Virus record (IMG/VR): IMGVR_UViG_3300035698_013157
Location: 1 to 36,951 of that record
Origin: a virus
Reading direction: 5' to 3' (one strand)
DNA: 36,951 nucleotides
The notes below the pieces were generated by a model that had not been told where the DNA came from, did no database searches, and worked only from the letters and a program-made list of their open reading frames with translations. Shown here piece by piece: positions 12,972 to 19,663 of this stretch (position 1 is its first letter; every line of letters starts with the position of its first letter). The position numbers were made by a program, and so were the translations under genes.

Positions 12972-13052
12972 TTAAGTTAGTAGTAAAATAAAATATATTA
13001 GGATCAAAAAAATACCCCAATAAATCCATTTTTTTTGTGTCGGTTTTTTCAT
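12972..13052 (-). CDS. Membrane microprotein (26 aa)
   Basis: MKKPTQKKWIYWGIFLILIY then FILLLT: a basic N-terminus followed by one hydrophobic span that fills the rest of the protein. Starts 1 base after the stop of the upstream gene, which is strong positional support despite its size. Topology prediction: N-terminus inside. Function unknown; small phage membrane peptides can affect host membrane enzymes or superinfection. Confidence 0.55.
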   Translation of the reverse strand: MKKPTQKKWIYWGIFLILIYFILLLT

Positions 13053-13053
13053 A

Positions 13054-13263
13054 TTAGGTTAATTTTATGCGTTCTGCCTGGCTGATTCCCAACATAAATA
13101 CATTCATGTGGCTAAAGTCTAGTGGCGGGCCAATTGAGGTGCCATTTTTTAACAAGTAATACTTTGCTTTTTTTCTCTTGTCGTCGTAAAGTAATTCTCT
13201 AACTTCTAAAGTTAGATTGGTTGCAAAATTACTTAACGCTTGTAGTTCGTTGTTTTTTTCCAT
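13054..13263 (-). CDS. Unknown small protein (69 aa), related in pattern to the 14124 gene
   Basis: Not recognised. The C-terminal part (PPLDFSHMNVFMLGISQAER) shares a pattern with the end of the protein at 14124-14351 (NFMTFKQMECFFFGLNAVKN): 'F..M..FM/FFGL/I..A'. Both may be members of one small phage family. Start overlaps the stop of the upstream gene by one base (TAATG). Confidence 0.55.
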   Translation of the reverse strand: MEKNNELQALSNFATNLTLEVRELLYDDKRKKAKYYLLKNGTSIGPPLDFSHMNVFMLGISQAERIKLT

Positions 13264-13910
13264 TATTTTACTTTTTCTCTAATTAAATTATAAATTTCTG
13301 TCCATTTTAAAACTCGAAAATCATTGTTTGATACTCTTTGAATTAAACTGTTTGCCTTTATTTGCCACAATTCTTTATTTTCAGCGTCTTTTAAAGCCTT
13401 TAATTCGATTAAAACTTCTTTTATATAGATTTCATTGTCTTTTATAAAATCAATCATCATTTCGATTGTAAATGATTCTCTGTTGTCGTTTTTTATCTTT
13501 GATAGCCTTAATTTTTCAGATTTTGATTCTTCTATTTGAAAATACCTTTTTATGACTTTTTTATTTTTAGCAAATCTTTCAGCTAAGTATTCAAAAAGCT
13601 CTTTTTTTGATGATGCAAAAAATGTAAACTCACATAAATCGGAAAGATTATTTTCCCATTTTAAAAACAGTATATTTTTAGCTTCTTTTTTTGTTTTATA
13701 AGTTTCTAATTCTCTTCGGTTGTTACCCCTTAAACCCCATGTACAAAGTGTTTTTCCGTCTAAAAATAATCTAGGTGCTACACCTCTGGGCGTTGTGGTT
13801 TCGTCGGCTCCAAAATCTCTTAAATAATCCTGGTAGGATATTTTTTCAATATTATCTCTACTGTTTAGGATATATCCTTGCTTGCTTAATTTAAAATTTA
13901 GATTTTCCAT
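13263..13910 (-). CDS. Unknown phage protein (215 aa)
   Basis: No known domain recognised. The N-terminal part (ISYQDYLRDFGADETTTPRG, then VAPRLFLDGKTLCTWGLRG) looks globular. The C-terminal part is helical and charged (MIDFIKDNEIYIKEVLIELK, then ALKDAENKELWQIKA). The largest gene in this part of the operon apart from the DUF3560 gene. No signal peptide or membrane span. Confidence 0.6.
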   Translation of the reverse strand: MENLNFKLSKQGYILNSRDNIEKISYQDYLRDFGADETTTPRGVAPRLFLDGKTLCTWGLRGNNRRELETYKTKKEAKNILFLKWENNLSDLCEFTFFASSKKELFEYLAERFAKNKKVIKRYFQIEESKSEKLRLSKIKNDNRESFTIEMMIDFIKDNEIYIKEVLIELKALKDAENKELWQIKANSLIQRVSNNDFRVLKWTEIYNLIREKVK

Positions 13911-13958
13911 TTTTCAAAGTTGCCCCTTTGTCTCTGTTGGCTGTTCAGTATAAAATTT

Positions 13959-14105
13959 TTAATTCAAATTATTGTTGTAAAATACGCCTCCAAAATTGCT
14001 TTTTTGTTGATCTTGCGCTGCTGCTTTTATCTTGTCTTTTTCGTCTCCTCGCATTAATTTAGAATAATGCAGAATTTTTGATACTGTATCTTTACTAGTT
14101 TTCAT
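13959..14105 (-). CDS. Small phage protein (48 aa), unknown
   Basis: MKTSKDTVSKILHYSKLMRG, a mostly helical, charged sequence with a Gln/Ala-rich middle. Sits between two operon genes in the same direction, 18 bases after the stop of the upstream one. Not recognised. Confidence 0.55.
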   Translation of the reverse strand: MKTSKDTVSKILHYSKLMRGDEKDKIKAAAQDQQKSNFGGVFYNNNLN

Positions 14106-14123
14106 TTTTTAGTTTTCAGTTTT

Positions 14124-14351
14124 TTAAATATTTAAAGTTTTGTTTTTTACTGCGTTTAATCCAAAGAAAAAACATTCCATTTGCTTAAAAGTCATAAAAT
14201 TGCTTTTAACGTTTAATGATCCTGGTTCTGCACATTCATAAAGCGCAAAACGTTTGCCCGTTATTTGATCTGTTCCAATAAAATAATTTTGTTTTGGATC
14301 CGAAACCCTTAGCATTCTTGTAAGAGATTCCCTTTTTTCCGTTTGTGTCAT
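14124..14351 (-). CDS. Unknown small protein (75 aa)
   Basis: Not recognised. Shares the C-terminal 'NFMTFKQMECFFFGLNAV' pattern with the 69-residue protein at 13054. N-terminus MTQTEKRESLTRMLRVSDPK, then a likely beta hairpin (YFIGTDQITGKRFALYECAE). Confidence 0.55.
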   Translation of the reverse strand: MTQTEKRESLTRMLRVSDPKQNYFIGTDQITGKRFALYECAEPGSLNVKSNFMTFKQMECFFFGLNAVKNKTLNI

Positions 14352-14379
14352 AACTTTTATTTAGTTTTTTTTAATTGGC

Positions 14380-14862
14380 TTAATAATCTTTATTAAATTC
14401 AAGATTAAATAGTTTTTCTAAAATATCCTCCTCACACTCATACTCTTTGCCCTCATATTTGTAGATGTCGTTTTCGTCATCGAATTCATACATATCAAAA
14501 TATTTTTCGCTTAGGTCGCAATTTTCAGCCTCTTCGTTTCCTGCCGTGTAAATTGCTTTGCCATAAATATTATTACTTGGTTCTTGATAATTTAATTCAA
14601 AATTCAATCCGTAATGTTTCGCAATTAATACACAGTCTTCTGTATTTGCATCCCATTTTGTTGAGAAACTAATTTGCTCGTCGTCGTCGTATGCGTATAT
14701 ATCAAAAAAATAGTCCTTTACTACTTCCTTTATAAAAAAAGGTTTTTGCCCCTCGTTGGTTTGATCGCAAAGTTTTTGCATTTCTACAAATAATGCCTTT
14801 ACTTCTTTTACTTTTAATTCTTCGCCTGAAAAATAAATTTGATTGTTGCACCAGTTTGCCAT
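14380..14862 (-). CDS. Api92/YubB-like protein (DUF1281 family)
   Basis: 160 residues. Begins MANWCNNQIYFSGEE, the family signature ('MANWC.N.v.f.g'), followed by ISFSTKWDAN and GKAIYTAGNEEAENCDLSEK, where the family has 'KW.P' and 'G.....'. It ends with an acidic region (EFDDENDIYKYEGKEYECEE). The family is widespread on phages and plasmids with a ferredoxin-like fold and unknown biochemical role. Family assignment is by signature; function unknown. Confidence 0.68.
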   Translation of the reverse strand: MANWCNNQIYFSGEELKVKEVKALFVEMQKLCDQTNEGQKPFFIKEVVKDYFFDIYAYDDDEQISFSTKWDANTEDCVLIAKHYGLNFELNYQEPSNNIYGKAIYTAGNEEAENCDLSEKYFDMYEFDDENDIYKYEGKEYECEEDILEKLFNLEFNKDY

Positions 14863-14899
14863 AATTTCTAATTTTTTAAAGTTGTTAAATTTTTTTGTT

Positions 14900-15148
14900 T
14901 TAGTTTTCGATTAACATTTTTCTGTTCTTGATAAGCTTTTTAATTTCTTCAATACTCAATTTTTTATCAATAAAAAGATGCAGCATTATTTTTTGCAGCT
15001 TTAATTTCGTTTCTTTAAATTCAGGACTTAGCCTATTTAAAATCATATTTTCTGCTGCAATTCTAATAGATTTGTCCGTAAATTTTTGAGCCTTTGCAGT
15101 TAAATATCTTTTTTTACTGCATTTTATAAATTCTGTTTCGTTTCTCAT
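14900..15148 (-). CDS. Unknown small basic protein (82 aa)
   Basis: Helical and Lys-rich: RYLTAKAQKFTDKSIRIAAE, then LKLQKIMLHLFIDKKLSIEE and IKKLIKNRK. No motif recognised. Positioned in the accessory operon with normal spacing. Confidence 0.55.
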   Translation of the reverse strand: MRNETEFIKCSKKRYLTAKAQKFTDKSIRIAAENMILNRLSPEFKETKLKLQKIMLHLFIDKKLSIEEIKKLIKNRKMLIEN

Positions 15149-15170
15149 TTTTTAGGTTTTTTATATTAAA

Positions 15171-15374
15171 TTAATCCTTGAAATTTTTATCTATAAATTT
15201 GTATGCGTTTTCTAATGTTCTAAAACTTCTTATGTGTTTTCTGTTGCTCCAGGAACTTTGAAAAGTCCAATATTCAAAAATTGCCTCATATCCACCTTTA
15301 AAGATTTTGTTTTCATCTGCTATGTAGAGGGTGTTATCGTTTAAAACGCCTTCACTTATTATTTCTATTGTCAT
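15171..15374 (-). CDS. Unknown small protein (67 aa)
   Basis: MTIEIISEGVLNDNTLYIAD, then FEYWTFQSSWSNRKHIRSFR and LENAYKFID. Looks like a small beta-rich domain rich in aromatics. Not recognised. Confidence 0.55.
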   Translation of the reverse strand: MTIEIISEGVLNDNTLYIADENKIFKGGYEAIFEYWTFQSSWSNRKHIRSFRTLENAYKFIDKNFKD

Positions 15375-15385
15375 AATGTTTATTT

Positions 15386-15526
15386 TTAGTAATAGTTTAT
15401 AAAATCTGAATTAATGGTATCAAAGGTCTCTATCATAAATCGCACCGCCCCTTTGTCGTTCTTAAAATCCTTTCGGGTTTCTTTAAAGCTATTTTTTGAG
15501 TCAAAAAAATCTATGTAACATTTCAT
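15386..15526 (-). CDS. Small phage protein (46 aa), unknown
   Basis: MKCYIDFFDSKNSFKETRKD, then RFMIETFDTINSDFINYY. A likely alpha/beta microdomain. Fits the gap between two operon genes in the same direction and ends 11 bases before the start of the next. Not recognised. Confidence 0.55.
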   Translation of the reverse strand: MKCYIDFFDSKNSFKETRKDFKNDKGAVRFMIETFDTINSDFINYY

Positions 15527-15571
15527 AATTTTAGGTTTTAAATTATTATATTTTTATAACTGAATTTTTAA

Positions 15572-15835
15572 TTATGCTTTTAGCGATATTGTTTTGAGCC
15601 TAAACGATCCGTTTTGATAAACTTTTTTAATGAAGCCTACATAATAGCCTTTTTTATATTCAATGACCTTTAAACCGTTTAAAATTTCGTCTCCAGGCGC
15701 TTCTATTGGACTACCTTTTTTATCTACTAATTTTAAAAGTGCAAAAAGTTTGTTTTCTTTGATCGAGGAACTAAAAACATCTCTTATATGTTTGTCTATT
15801 TCTAATACGTTCGATTTTTTTATATGTGTATTCAT
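15572..15835 (-). CDS. Unknown phage protein (87 aa)
   Basis: Likely beta-rich C-terminus (LNGLKVIEYKKGYYVGFIKK, then VYQNGSFRLKTISLK). Not recognised. Ten bases from the next small gene upstream. Confidence 0.55.
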   Translation of the reverse strand: MNTHIKKSNVLEIDKHIRDVFSSSIKENKLFALLKLVDKKGSPIEAPGDEILNGLKVIEYKKGYYVGFIKKVYQNGSFRLKTISLKA

Positions 15836-15845
15836 AGCTTTTTTT

Positions 15846-15989
15846 TTAAAGTTCGTTTAATTCGGTTTGAGCTTCTTTTTCGGTTCTGTGATATTCTCCG
15901 TTGTATTCGTTATTAATACCAACAACATGAAATAATTCTACATCATTAAAATGATCGTAACCTTTAGAGATTTTAAATGAATTTTGCAT
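15846..15989 (-). CDS. Small phage protein (47 aa), unknown
   Basis: MQNSFKISKGYDHFNDVELF, then HVVGINNEYNGEYHRTEKEA. Looks like a three-stranded domain with a helix at the end, in the style of small phage 'host-takeover' proteins, but no family is recognised. Followed by the 15572 gene at 10 bases. A GGGCCT/AGGCCC hairpin lies upstream at 16008-16025. Confidence 0.55.
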   Translation of the reverse strand: MQNSFKISKGYDHFNDVELFHVVGINNEYNGEYHRTEKEAQTELNEL

Positions 15990-16007
15990 CGCTTTATTTT
16001 TTATTAT

Positions 16008-16025
16008 GGGCCTAATTAAAGGCCC
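16008..16025. other. GGGCCT/AGGCCC hairpin between operon genes
   Basis: 6-bp GC stem with a 6-base AATTAA loop. No T-run follows on the minus strand, so it is not a good terminator there. It may be an mRNA processing or stability element between the DUF3560 gene and the small genes downstream. Confidence 0.4.
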
Positions 16026-16040
16026 GTTATTAATTGATTT

Positions 16041-16949
16041 TTAAACGCTTTTTATATATAAATCAGCATTTTTTGAGGGAATATATAAACCTACCCCCAT
16101 ATGGCGCACTTTTTCGCCCTCTTCGACGTGTCCGGAAGCTTTAATTTTTGCGTAACCTTCCCGAAATTGATCCGCATTAAAAGAGAAAAAACCGCCATAT
16201 TTGGTAATTAAATCAGTTTTTTTATTACTTTTTTCTGCTTTGGTTTCTGCTTCTTCTTTTTTCTCATTTGCTAACTGGTTTAATTCTTCATCAGATCCCC
16301 ATAATTTGACGGCTAAATTTAAATTGCCTTGCGCTTCGTTTACCGCTTTATTTGCATAAGTCAAAGAGTAACTGTGATCCCTTTTTTTGGGGTTGTCTTT
16401 TAAGTCTTTATGCTCAATTTTAGTCTGCTCTAATTTGTACTCGTAAAAATCTAAGCTTTCAGGCATTGAAAGATTTATATCGTTTGTTTTAGCTTCCCAA
16501 TATTCAGCGCGTCTTTGGTATTCCTGCGCCTTGTTTGACTCTTCGACGCTTTTACCCATGCGCGCCCAATTACGGTCAATTAATGCGCGGTGCCTTTTTT
16601 CGCTGTGGTGGCCTATTTTTATAGGTTCTCCTAAGCTTAAAAAATCTCTTCCCTCCTGGCTTGCCTCGTAAGCTGTGGAGCTTCTTTTTTCAGCATTCGA
16701 CGCGTAACCATTTAATTTTTCAGCTTTATTTTTTGCGCGCTCTTGACTATTGAAACCGTCTAATCTAGTAATCGAATAAAGAAAAAAACCGTCTTTAGTT
16801 TTGCCTAAAAAATTGTGTACCTCGTTTTCTATTTCTTTACCGTACTTTGTGGTTAAAATGATAGTTTCCCCTTTTTCGTGCTCGTTTGTACATTTAGCTA
16901 CAAAAACATTCGGGCAATACTTCGTAAATGTGTTTTCTTGATCTTTCAT
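16041..16949 (-). CDS. DUF3560 domain protein
   Basis: 302 residues. The DUF3560 signature is clear: SSTAYEASQEGRDFLSLGEP, then IKIGHHSEKRHRALIDRNWA, then KSVEESNKAQEYQRRAEYWE (about residues 90-150). A charged helical region follows. A C-terminal segment (KYGGFFSFNADQFREGYAKI, then HMGVGLYIPSKNADL) may be a second small domain. The family occurs on phages and conjugative elements and its biochemical role is not established. It lies in an early accessory operon, so an anti-defence or host-modifying role would fit, but this is inference. Confidence 0.82.
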   Translation of the reverse strand: MKDQENTFTKYCPNVFVAKCTNEHEKGETIILTTKYGKEIENEVHNFLGKTKDGFFLYSITRLDGFNSQERAKNKAEKLNGYASNAEKRSSTAYEASQEGRDFLSLGEPIKIGHHSEKRHRALIDRNWARMGKSVEESNKAQEYQRRAEYWEAKTNDINLSMPESLDFYEYKLEQTKIEHKDLKDNPKKRDHSYSLTYANKAVNEAQGNLNLAVKLWGSDEELNQLANEKKEEAETKAEKSNKKTDLITKYGGFFSFNADQFREGYAKIKASGHVEEGEKVRHMGVGLYIPSKNADLYIKSV

Positions 16950-16971
16950 GATATTTGATTTTTATAAATTA

Positions 16972-17244
16972 TTAATAACTTTTAGTTGTGTGTTGTAATT
17001 TCATCAACATATAATAAGGTTCCACGAATCTAATAGTCGAACAAATTGAAGCCATTTTTAACGCGTTCTTATCGCTTAAAATTTCATAAACACCTACCAC
17101 ATAATGAAGCGTTAAACATTCATTTTTGAAAGCCTCTAAACTCTTAATATATTTATCATCTGCCGTTATTGATTGATTACAAAATTCTTTGCGCCACTTG
17201 TTAAATAATTTTAAAGCCTTTGCATTTGCTTGCTTATTTGTCAT
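16972..17244 (-). CDS. Unknown phage protein (90 aa)
   Basis: MTNKQANAKALKLFNKWRKE, then CLTLHYVVGVYEILSDKNAL. Helical, with several Cys. Not recognised. Starts 5 bases after the stop of the upstream small gene. Confidence 0.58.
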   Translation of the reverse strand: MTNKQANAKALKLFNKWRKEFCNQSITADDKYIKSLEAFKNECLTLHYVVGVYEILSDKNALKMASICSTIRFVEPYYMLMKLQHTTKSY

Positions 17245-17249
17245 AATTT

Positions 17250-17396
17250 CTATCTTTTAGTAATTAATAATTTTAATATTTTCTTTGCTTTGTTTGTGGT
17301 TTTCTCTGCATCTGTAAAGACTTCGACCCTGCAACCTACATGCACTATAGTAAGTTTCAAGAAGTTGTTTGAGTGGTCCGTAATTGGGTTTTTCAT
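17250..17396 (-). CDS. Small phage protein (48 aa), unknown
   Basis: MKNPITDHSNNFLKLTIVHV, then GCRVEVFTDAEKTTNKAKKI. Looks like a strand-strand-helix microdomain. Tight operon packing: 4 bases after the previous gene, 5 bases before the next. Not recognised. Confidence 0.58.
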   Translation of the reverse strand: MKNPITDHSNNFLKLTIVHVGCRVEVFTDAEKTTNKAKKILKLLITKR

Positions 17397-17400
17397 TGAT

Positions 17401-17559
17401 TTATAAATTAAAGTTTTCAATAAATTTTATTTGAATATTAAAATTAATAGCATAATAAAAATCTAGTTTATTTTTTGCAGCCTCCATATTACTACAAATA
17501 ACAGTTTTCAAAAGTTTTTGACCGTTTAAATAAAACCCGTATTTTTTTAAAGTTTTCAT
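17401..17559 (-). CDS. Small phage protein (52 aa), unknown
   Basis: MKTLKKYGFYLNGQKLLKTV, then CSNMEAAKNKLDFYYAINFN. The pattern of two strands, a helix, and a final strand resembles small proteins at 15171 and 17250. Not recognised. Separated by 6 and 4 bases from neighbours. Confidence 0.58.
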   Translation of the reverse strand: MKTLKKYGFYLNGQKLLKTVICSNMEAAKNKLDFYYAINFNIQIKFIENFNL

Positions 17560-17565
17560 ATTAAA

Positions 17566-17700
17566 TTAATTTAAAGGGTTTGTATTAAGTTCCCCAGTTA
17601 TAAGCCCAATGATCAAACTTGTTGCACCTACCAGAATAATAGCTACATAAATAGCTACTATAACTATTTGTAATAATTCTAATTTTTTCGAGGTCTTCAT
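17566..17700 (-). CDS. Membrane microprotein (44 aa)
   Basis: MKTSKKLELLQIVIVAIYVA then IILVGATSLIIGLITGELNT: one long hydrophobic stretch (residues about 9-35) after a basic start, predicted as one membrane helix. Its leader carries a compact H-type pseudoknot candidate ending only a few bases before the ATG. Function unknown. Confidence 0.6.
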   Translation of the reverse strand: MKTSKKLELLQIVIVAIYVAIILVGATSLIIGLITGELNTNPLN

Positions 17701-17707
17701 AATAATA

Positions 17708-17739
17708 AACCGTTTTTAACTGGAACGGTTAAACCAGTT
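17708..17739 (-). promoter_or_regulatory. Compact H-type pseudoknot candidate in the leader of the 44-aa membrane gene
   Basis: Minus strand order: AACTGG (17739-17734), 3-base loop TTT, AACCGTT (17730-17724), CCAGTT (17723-17718), 3-base spacer AAA, AACGGTT (17714-17708). AACTGG pairs with CCAGTT (6 bp) and AACCGTT with AACGGTT (7 bp), interleaved. The structure ends 7 bases before the start codon. It could be a translational switch; two overlapping palindromic protein sites are the alternative. Confidence 0.5.
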
Positions 17740-17752
17740 TTAAAATGGGTTT

Positions 17753-17914
17753 TTATTCTGACAGTAATGAGGCAATTTTATTCAATTTTCTTTTAGTCAG
17801 TCCTTTTTTTAATTGGTTTAAAGACCAAATAATCCACTTTGAATTATCTGCCATCTCAATCGCATTACTGTTCACAATGTCATTAATGTTGTAAAATTTG
17901 TTTGTAGCTTTCAT
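17753..17914 (-). CDS. Small phage protein (53 aa), first gene of the accessory operon
   Basis: MKATNKFYNINDIVNSNAIE then MADNSKWIIWSLNQLKKGLT. Helical, not recognised. It is the first gene I see in the leftward operon and lies about 120 bases from the promoter/operator candidate at 18035-18066. Confidence 0.58.
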   Translation of the reverse strand: MKATNKFYNINDIVNSNAIEMADNSKWIIWSLNQLKKGLTKRKLNKIASLLSE

Positions 17915-18045
17915 AATAGTATATTTTAAAAGTTGATGATAAAAAGCCTATCTTTCTACCGCTTCGCTAAGGTAGATATTTATTTTGATATAACAATAAT
18001 ATAAGCTATTTCGTTGTATTCTTTTTATCTATCATATATTTTAAA

Positions 18046-18066
18046 AGTATAAATAAAACTTATACC
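18046..18066. promoter_or_regulatory. Operator candidate AGTATA-N9-TATACC
   Basis: One of three similar palindromes in the window (others at 21574 and 24769). On the minus strand it contains TATACTTTTA, a near-consensus -7 element (TACTTTTA), so it may overlap the promoter of the leftward accessory operon. A further GTATAA half site follows at 18071. Confidence 0.5.
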
Positions 18067-18300
18067 ACCAGTATAATCAAGGCTTGAGAGATGATACATA
18101 AAATTAATAGGGTTATAATACAGGTTAAATAGTAAGTTTTTTTTATTTAGATTGTTAGGGAATTGATGGGAGTTTATGAGGTTGAAACGTTTATCTTGTT
18201 ACGTAAATAAGAAATTTTACGAGGGTTTCCGATGATCTTAATCCAATAATGTAACAGGAAATTTAAACAATTAGTAAAGCCCTCCAATCATTTCTAAGAT

Positions 18301-18322
18301 GCAGGACAAAGGCAGGACAAAA
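18301..18322. repeat. Phased 11-bp repeat pair related to the attP arrays
   Basis: GCAGGACAAAG followed by GCAGGACAAAA. Same GGACA core and 11-base period as the array at 9133 (GCAGGACAATG). Seventy-six bases to the right lies GTGACCTAAGTAGGA (18377-18391), resembling the attP core region GTGACCTCGACTGGA. Confidence 0.5.
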
Positions 18323-18468
18323 AGAGTTATTTTATTTGTAGTTTCTAGTAATAGCAAGGGATTAAACAATTTTAATGTGACCTAAGTAGGATGCGTACCA
18401 GGTAGCACGACGATAAATAGCAGGTAAATACGCTCATAAAAAGTCAAAAATCTAATCGACTGCGCAAG

Positions 18469-18498
18469 ATATTGGAGGGGGTGGGGTCAAAATATCCG
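18469..18498. other. GC-rich G-run flanked by GATATT/AATATC, possible packaging site
   Basis: GATATT, then GGAGGGGGTGGGGTC, then AAAATATC. Such G-rich sites beside the start of late transcription occur near cos or pac sites of some phages. This is a positional guess; no cohesive-end structure can be proved from sequence alone. Confidence 0.25.
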
Positions 18499-18701
18499 AC
18501 TTTCCCAACACGCCAGACGCCCTCATGTATGTATATCATCCCCATAAATTTACCATAGGAAAGTTTTACAATTAGAGTGTCTTATCTTGTGGGCTAAAGG
18601 AACTTTACCTAATACTAAAGAAGAACTATAGTATAAAGTTCTCGTATCGCTGATTGTACGGTTGTATAATACTGTATATCAATACCTTGAATAAGTGTCC
18701 A

Positions 18702-18765
18702 AATGCGTTTTTAAAACACACTTGGGAGCACCAGTAATACCGTAATGCGTTTTAAAAACACACTT
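18702..18765 (+). repeat. 22-base direct repeat, two copies 41-42 bases apart
   Basis: Copies begin AATGCGTTTT at 18702 and 18744 and continue to ACACACTT, differing by a single T/A change. Each unit holds an internal GTTTT/AAAAC palindrome. The second copy overlaps the -33 region of the promoter at 18783, so it is likely a regulator binding site. Confidence 0.55.
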
Positions 18766-18790
18766 TGTATTTATATTTATACTATATTTG
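18764..18790 (+). promoter_or_regulatory. Promoter for the rightward middle operon
   Basis: TTTG (18764-18767), then TATATTTG (18783-18790) in the block TATTTATACTATATTTGCG, which recurs almost unchanged at 36850. The spacing of 15 is shorter than the usual 19-20, so a modified or phage-encoded factor may be involved. A start point near 18797 would exclude an ATG at 18745 and supports the ATG at 18835. Confidence 0.55.
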
Positions 18791-18834
18791 CGTTAGGTAT
18801 AGGGAAAATATTAACTTCAAAGCAGATAGGGATT

Positions 18835-19482
18835 ATGCAATTAAACATTAACACGCCATACATTCAGTGTATGATAAGAAAGGAATTTACGGGAACGGAT
18901 GTTAATATGGAGGGTTACATTTTCGGGGCCAAGTCTATGTTAAATTATCCGATGTTATTTCATTTTCAGGGAAGTAACGGATCTGTTTTTTGGAATGTAT
19001 CGATAAATTATTTTTGTCATAAGGACGATTACGATGTATTGTCTTTGGACGAGCAGACTCGGTTACAGTTATTGGAGAGTTGGGATTGTCAGAGTAGTGC
19101 GATTTCGGCAACTTGTTTTAAGTTTTTGGAATATAAGACGGTAGATGTTTTTTGCAGGGACAAGAAATGGAGGAAGGGAAAGTACATTTTTACGATAGAC
19201 GATTACGAGGGCGAGTCTAATCAGATTAATGTGGGTCATTCTAATAGTTTAGACAGCAAGTGTTTTCACTTTATATATTTGGACGACGGTAATTTCTGTA
19301 TTCAGCCGAACAATTTAATTAGGTGGCACAATGCTGATTTTATAGTTCCTTACGACAAGGAGAATCCACCTAGAATAAAGATAAAAAAGGATTTAATCTT
19401 GAGCGAGGATATAGACAGGACTTACGGCAATAGCCCTTATTATTTCTACGGAGACGATGATACAGTTAAAACCACAGATTAA
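18835..19482 (+). CDS. Unknown phage protein (215 aa), first middle gene
   Basis: Starts MQLNINTPYIQCMIRKEFTG. I chose the ATG at 18835 because the promoter element lies at 18783-18790, inside the longer frame that begins at 18745. The protein is rich in Asp, Tyr, Trp and Phe (FHFQGSNGSVFWNVSINYFC; DDGNFCIQPNNLIRWHNADF). No catalytic motif is recognised. It may be a beta-rich accessory protein. It overlaps the next gene by 26 bases. Confidence 0.65.
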   Translation: MQLNINTPYIQCMIRKEFTGTDVNMEGYIFGAKSMLNYPMLFHFQGSNGSVFWNVSINYFCHKDDYDVLSLDEQTRLQLLESWDCQSSAISATCFKFLEYKTVDVFCRDKKWRKGKYIFTIDDYEGESNQINVGHSNSLDSKCFHFIYLDDGNFCIQPNNLIRWHNADFIVPYDKENPPRIKIKKDLILSEDIDRTYGNSPYYFYGDDDTVKTTD

Positions 19483-19657
19483 TGTTTTCACTCCCTTAGG
19501 AGAGGGATGGGCGTTTTTTATAATAGACTACGGAGCCTGGATGAATTCTTGTTGGGTTGTGCGGCTTAATTCTACGGGAGGCGTAAAGCATTTCGATTCA
19601 AACGATATTACAATAGAGGGGAATCCGACCTTAGATCAAGATTTTATAAAACCATAA
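19457..19657 (+). CDS. Unknown small phage protein (66 aa)
   Basis: MIQLKPQINVFTPLGEGWAF then FIIDYGAWMNSCWVVRLNST. Short beta-rich protein, the pattern 'G.g.a.fiidYG...n..W.v.l..tG...hf..ndi' being common in Bacteroidetes phages. Overlaps the end of the previous gene by 26 bases. Function unknown. Confidence 0.65.
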   Translation: MIQLKPQINVFTPLGEGWAFFIIDYGAWMNSCWVVRLNSTGGVKHFDSNDITIEGNPTLDQDFIKP

Positions 19658-19663
19658 TTAATT

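Larger units (their letters stand above)
17915..18834. other. 0.9-kb gene-free regulatory region
   Basis: No convincing gene on either strand. Contents, left to right: a 14-base direct repeat TATATTTTAAAAGT (17920 and 18035), a TCTACC/GGTAGA hairpin (about 17966), a palindromic operator candidate (18046), an 11-bp phased repeat pair (18301), a GTGACCT sequence (18377), a GC-rich stretch with a G-run (18470), a 22-base near-identical direct repeat (18702 and 18744) and a promoter (18783). It separates leftward accessory genes from rightward middle/late genes, and is a good place for packaging or replication sites. Confidence 0.6.
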
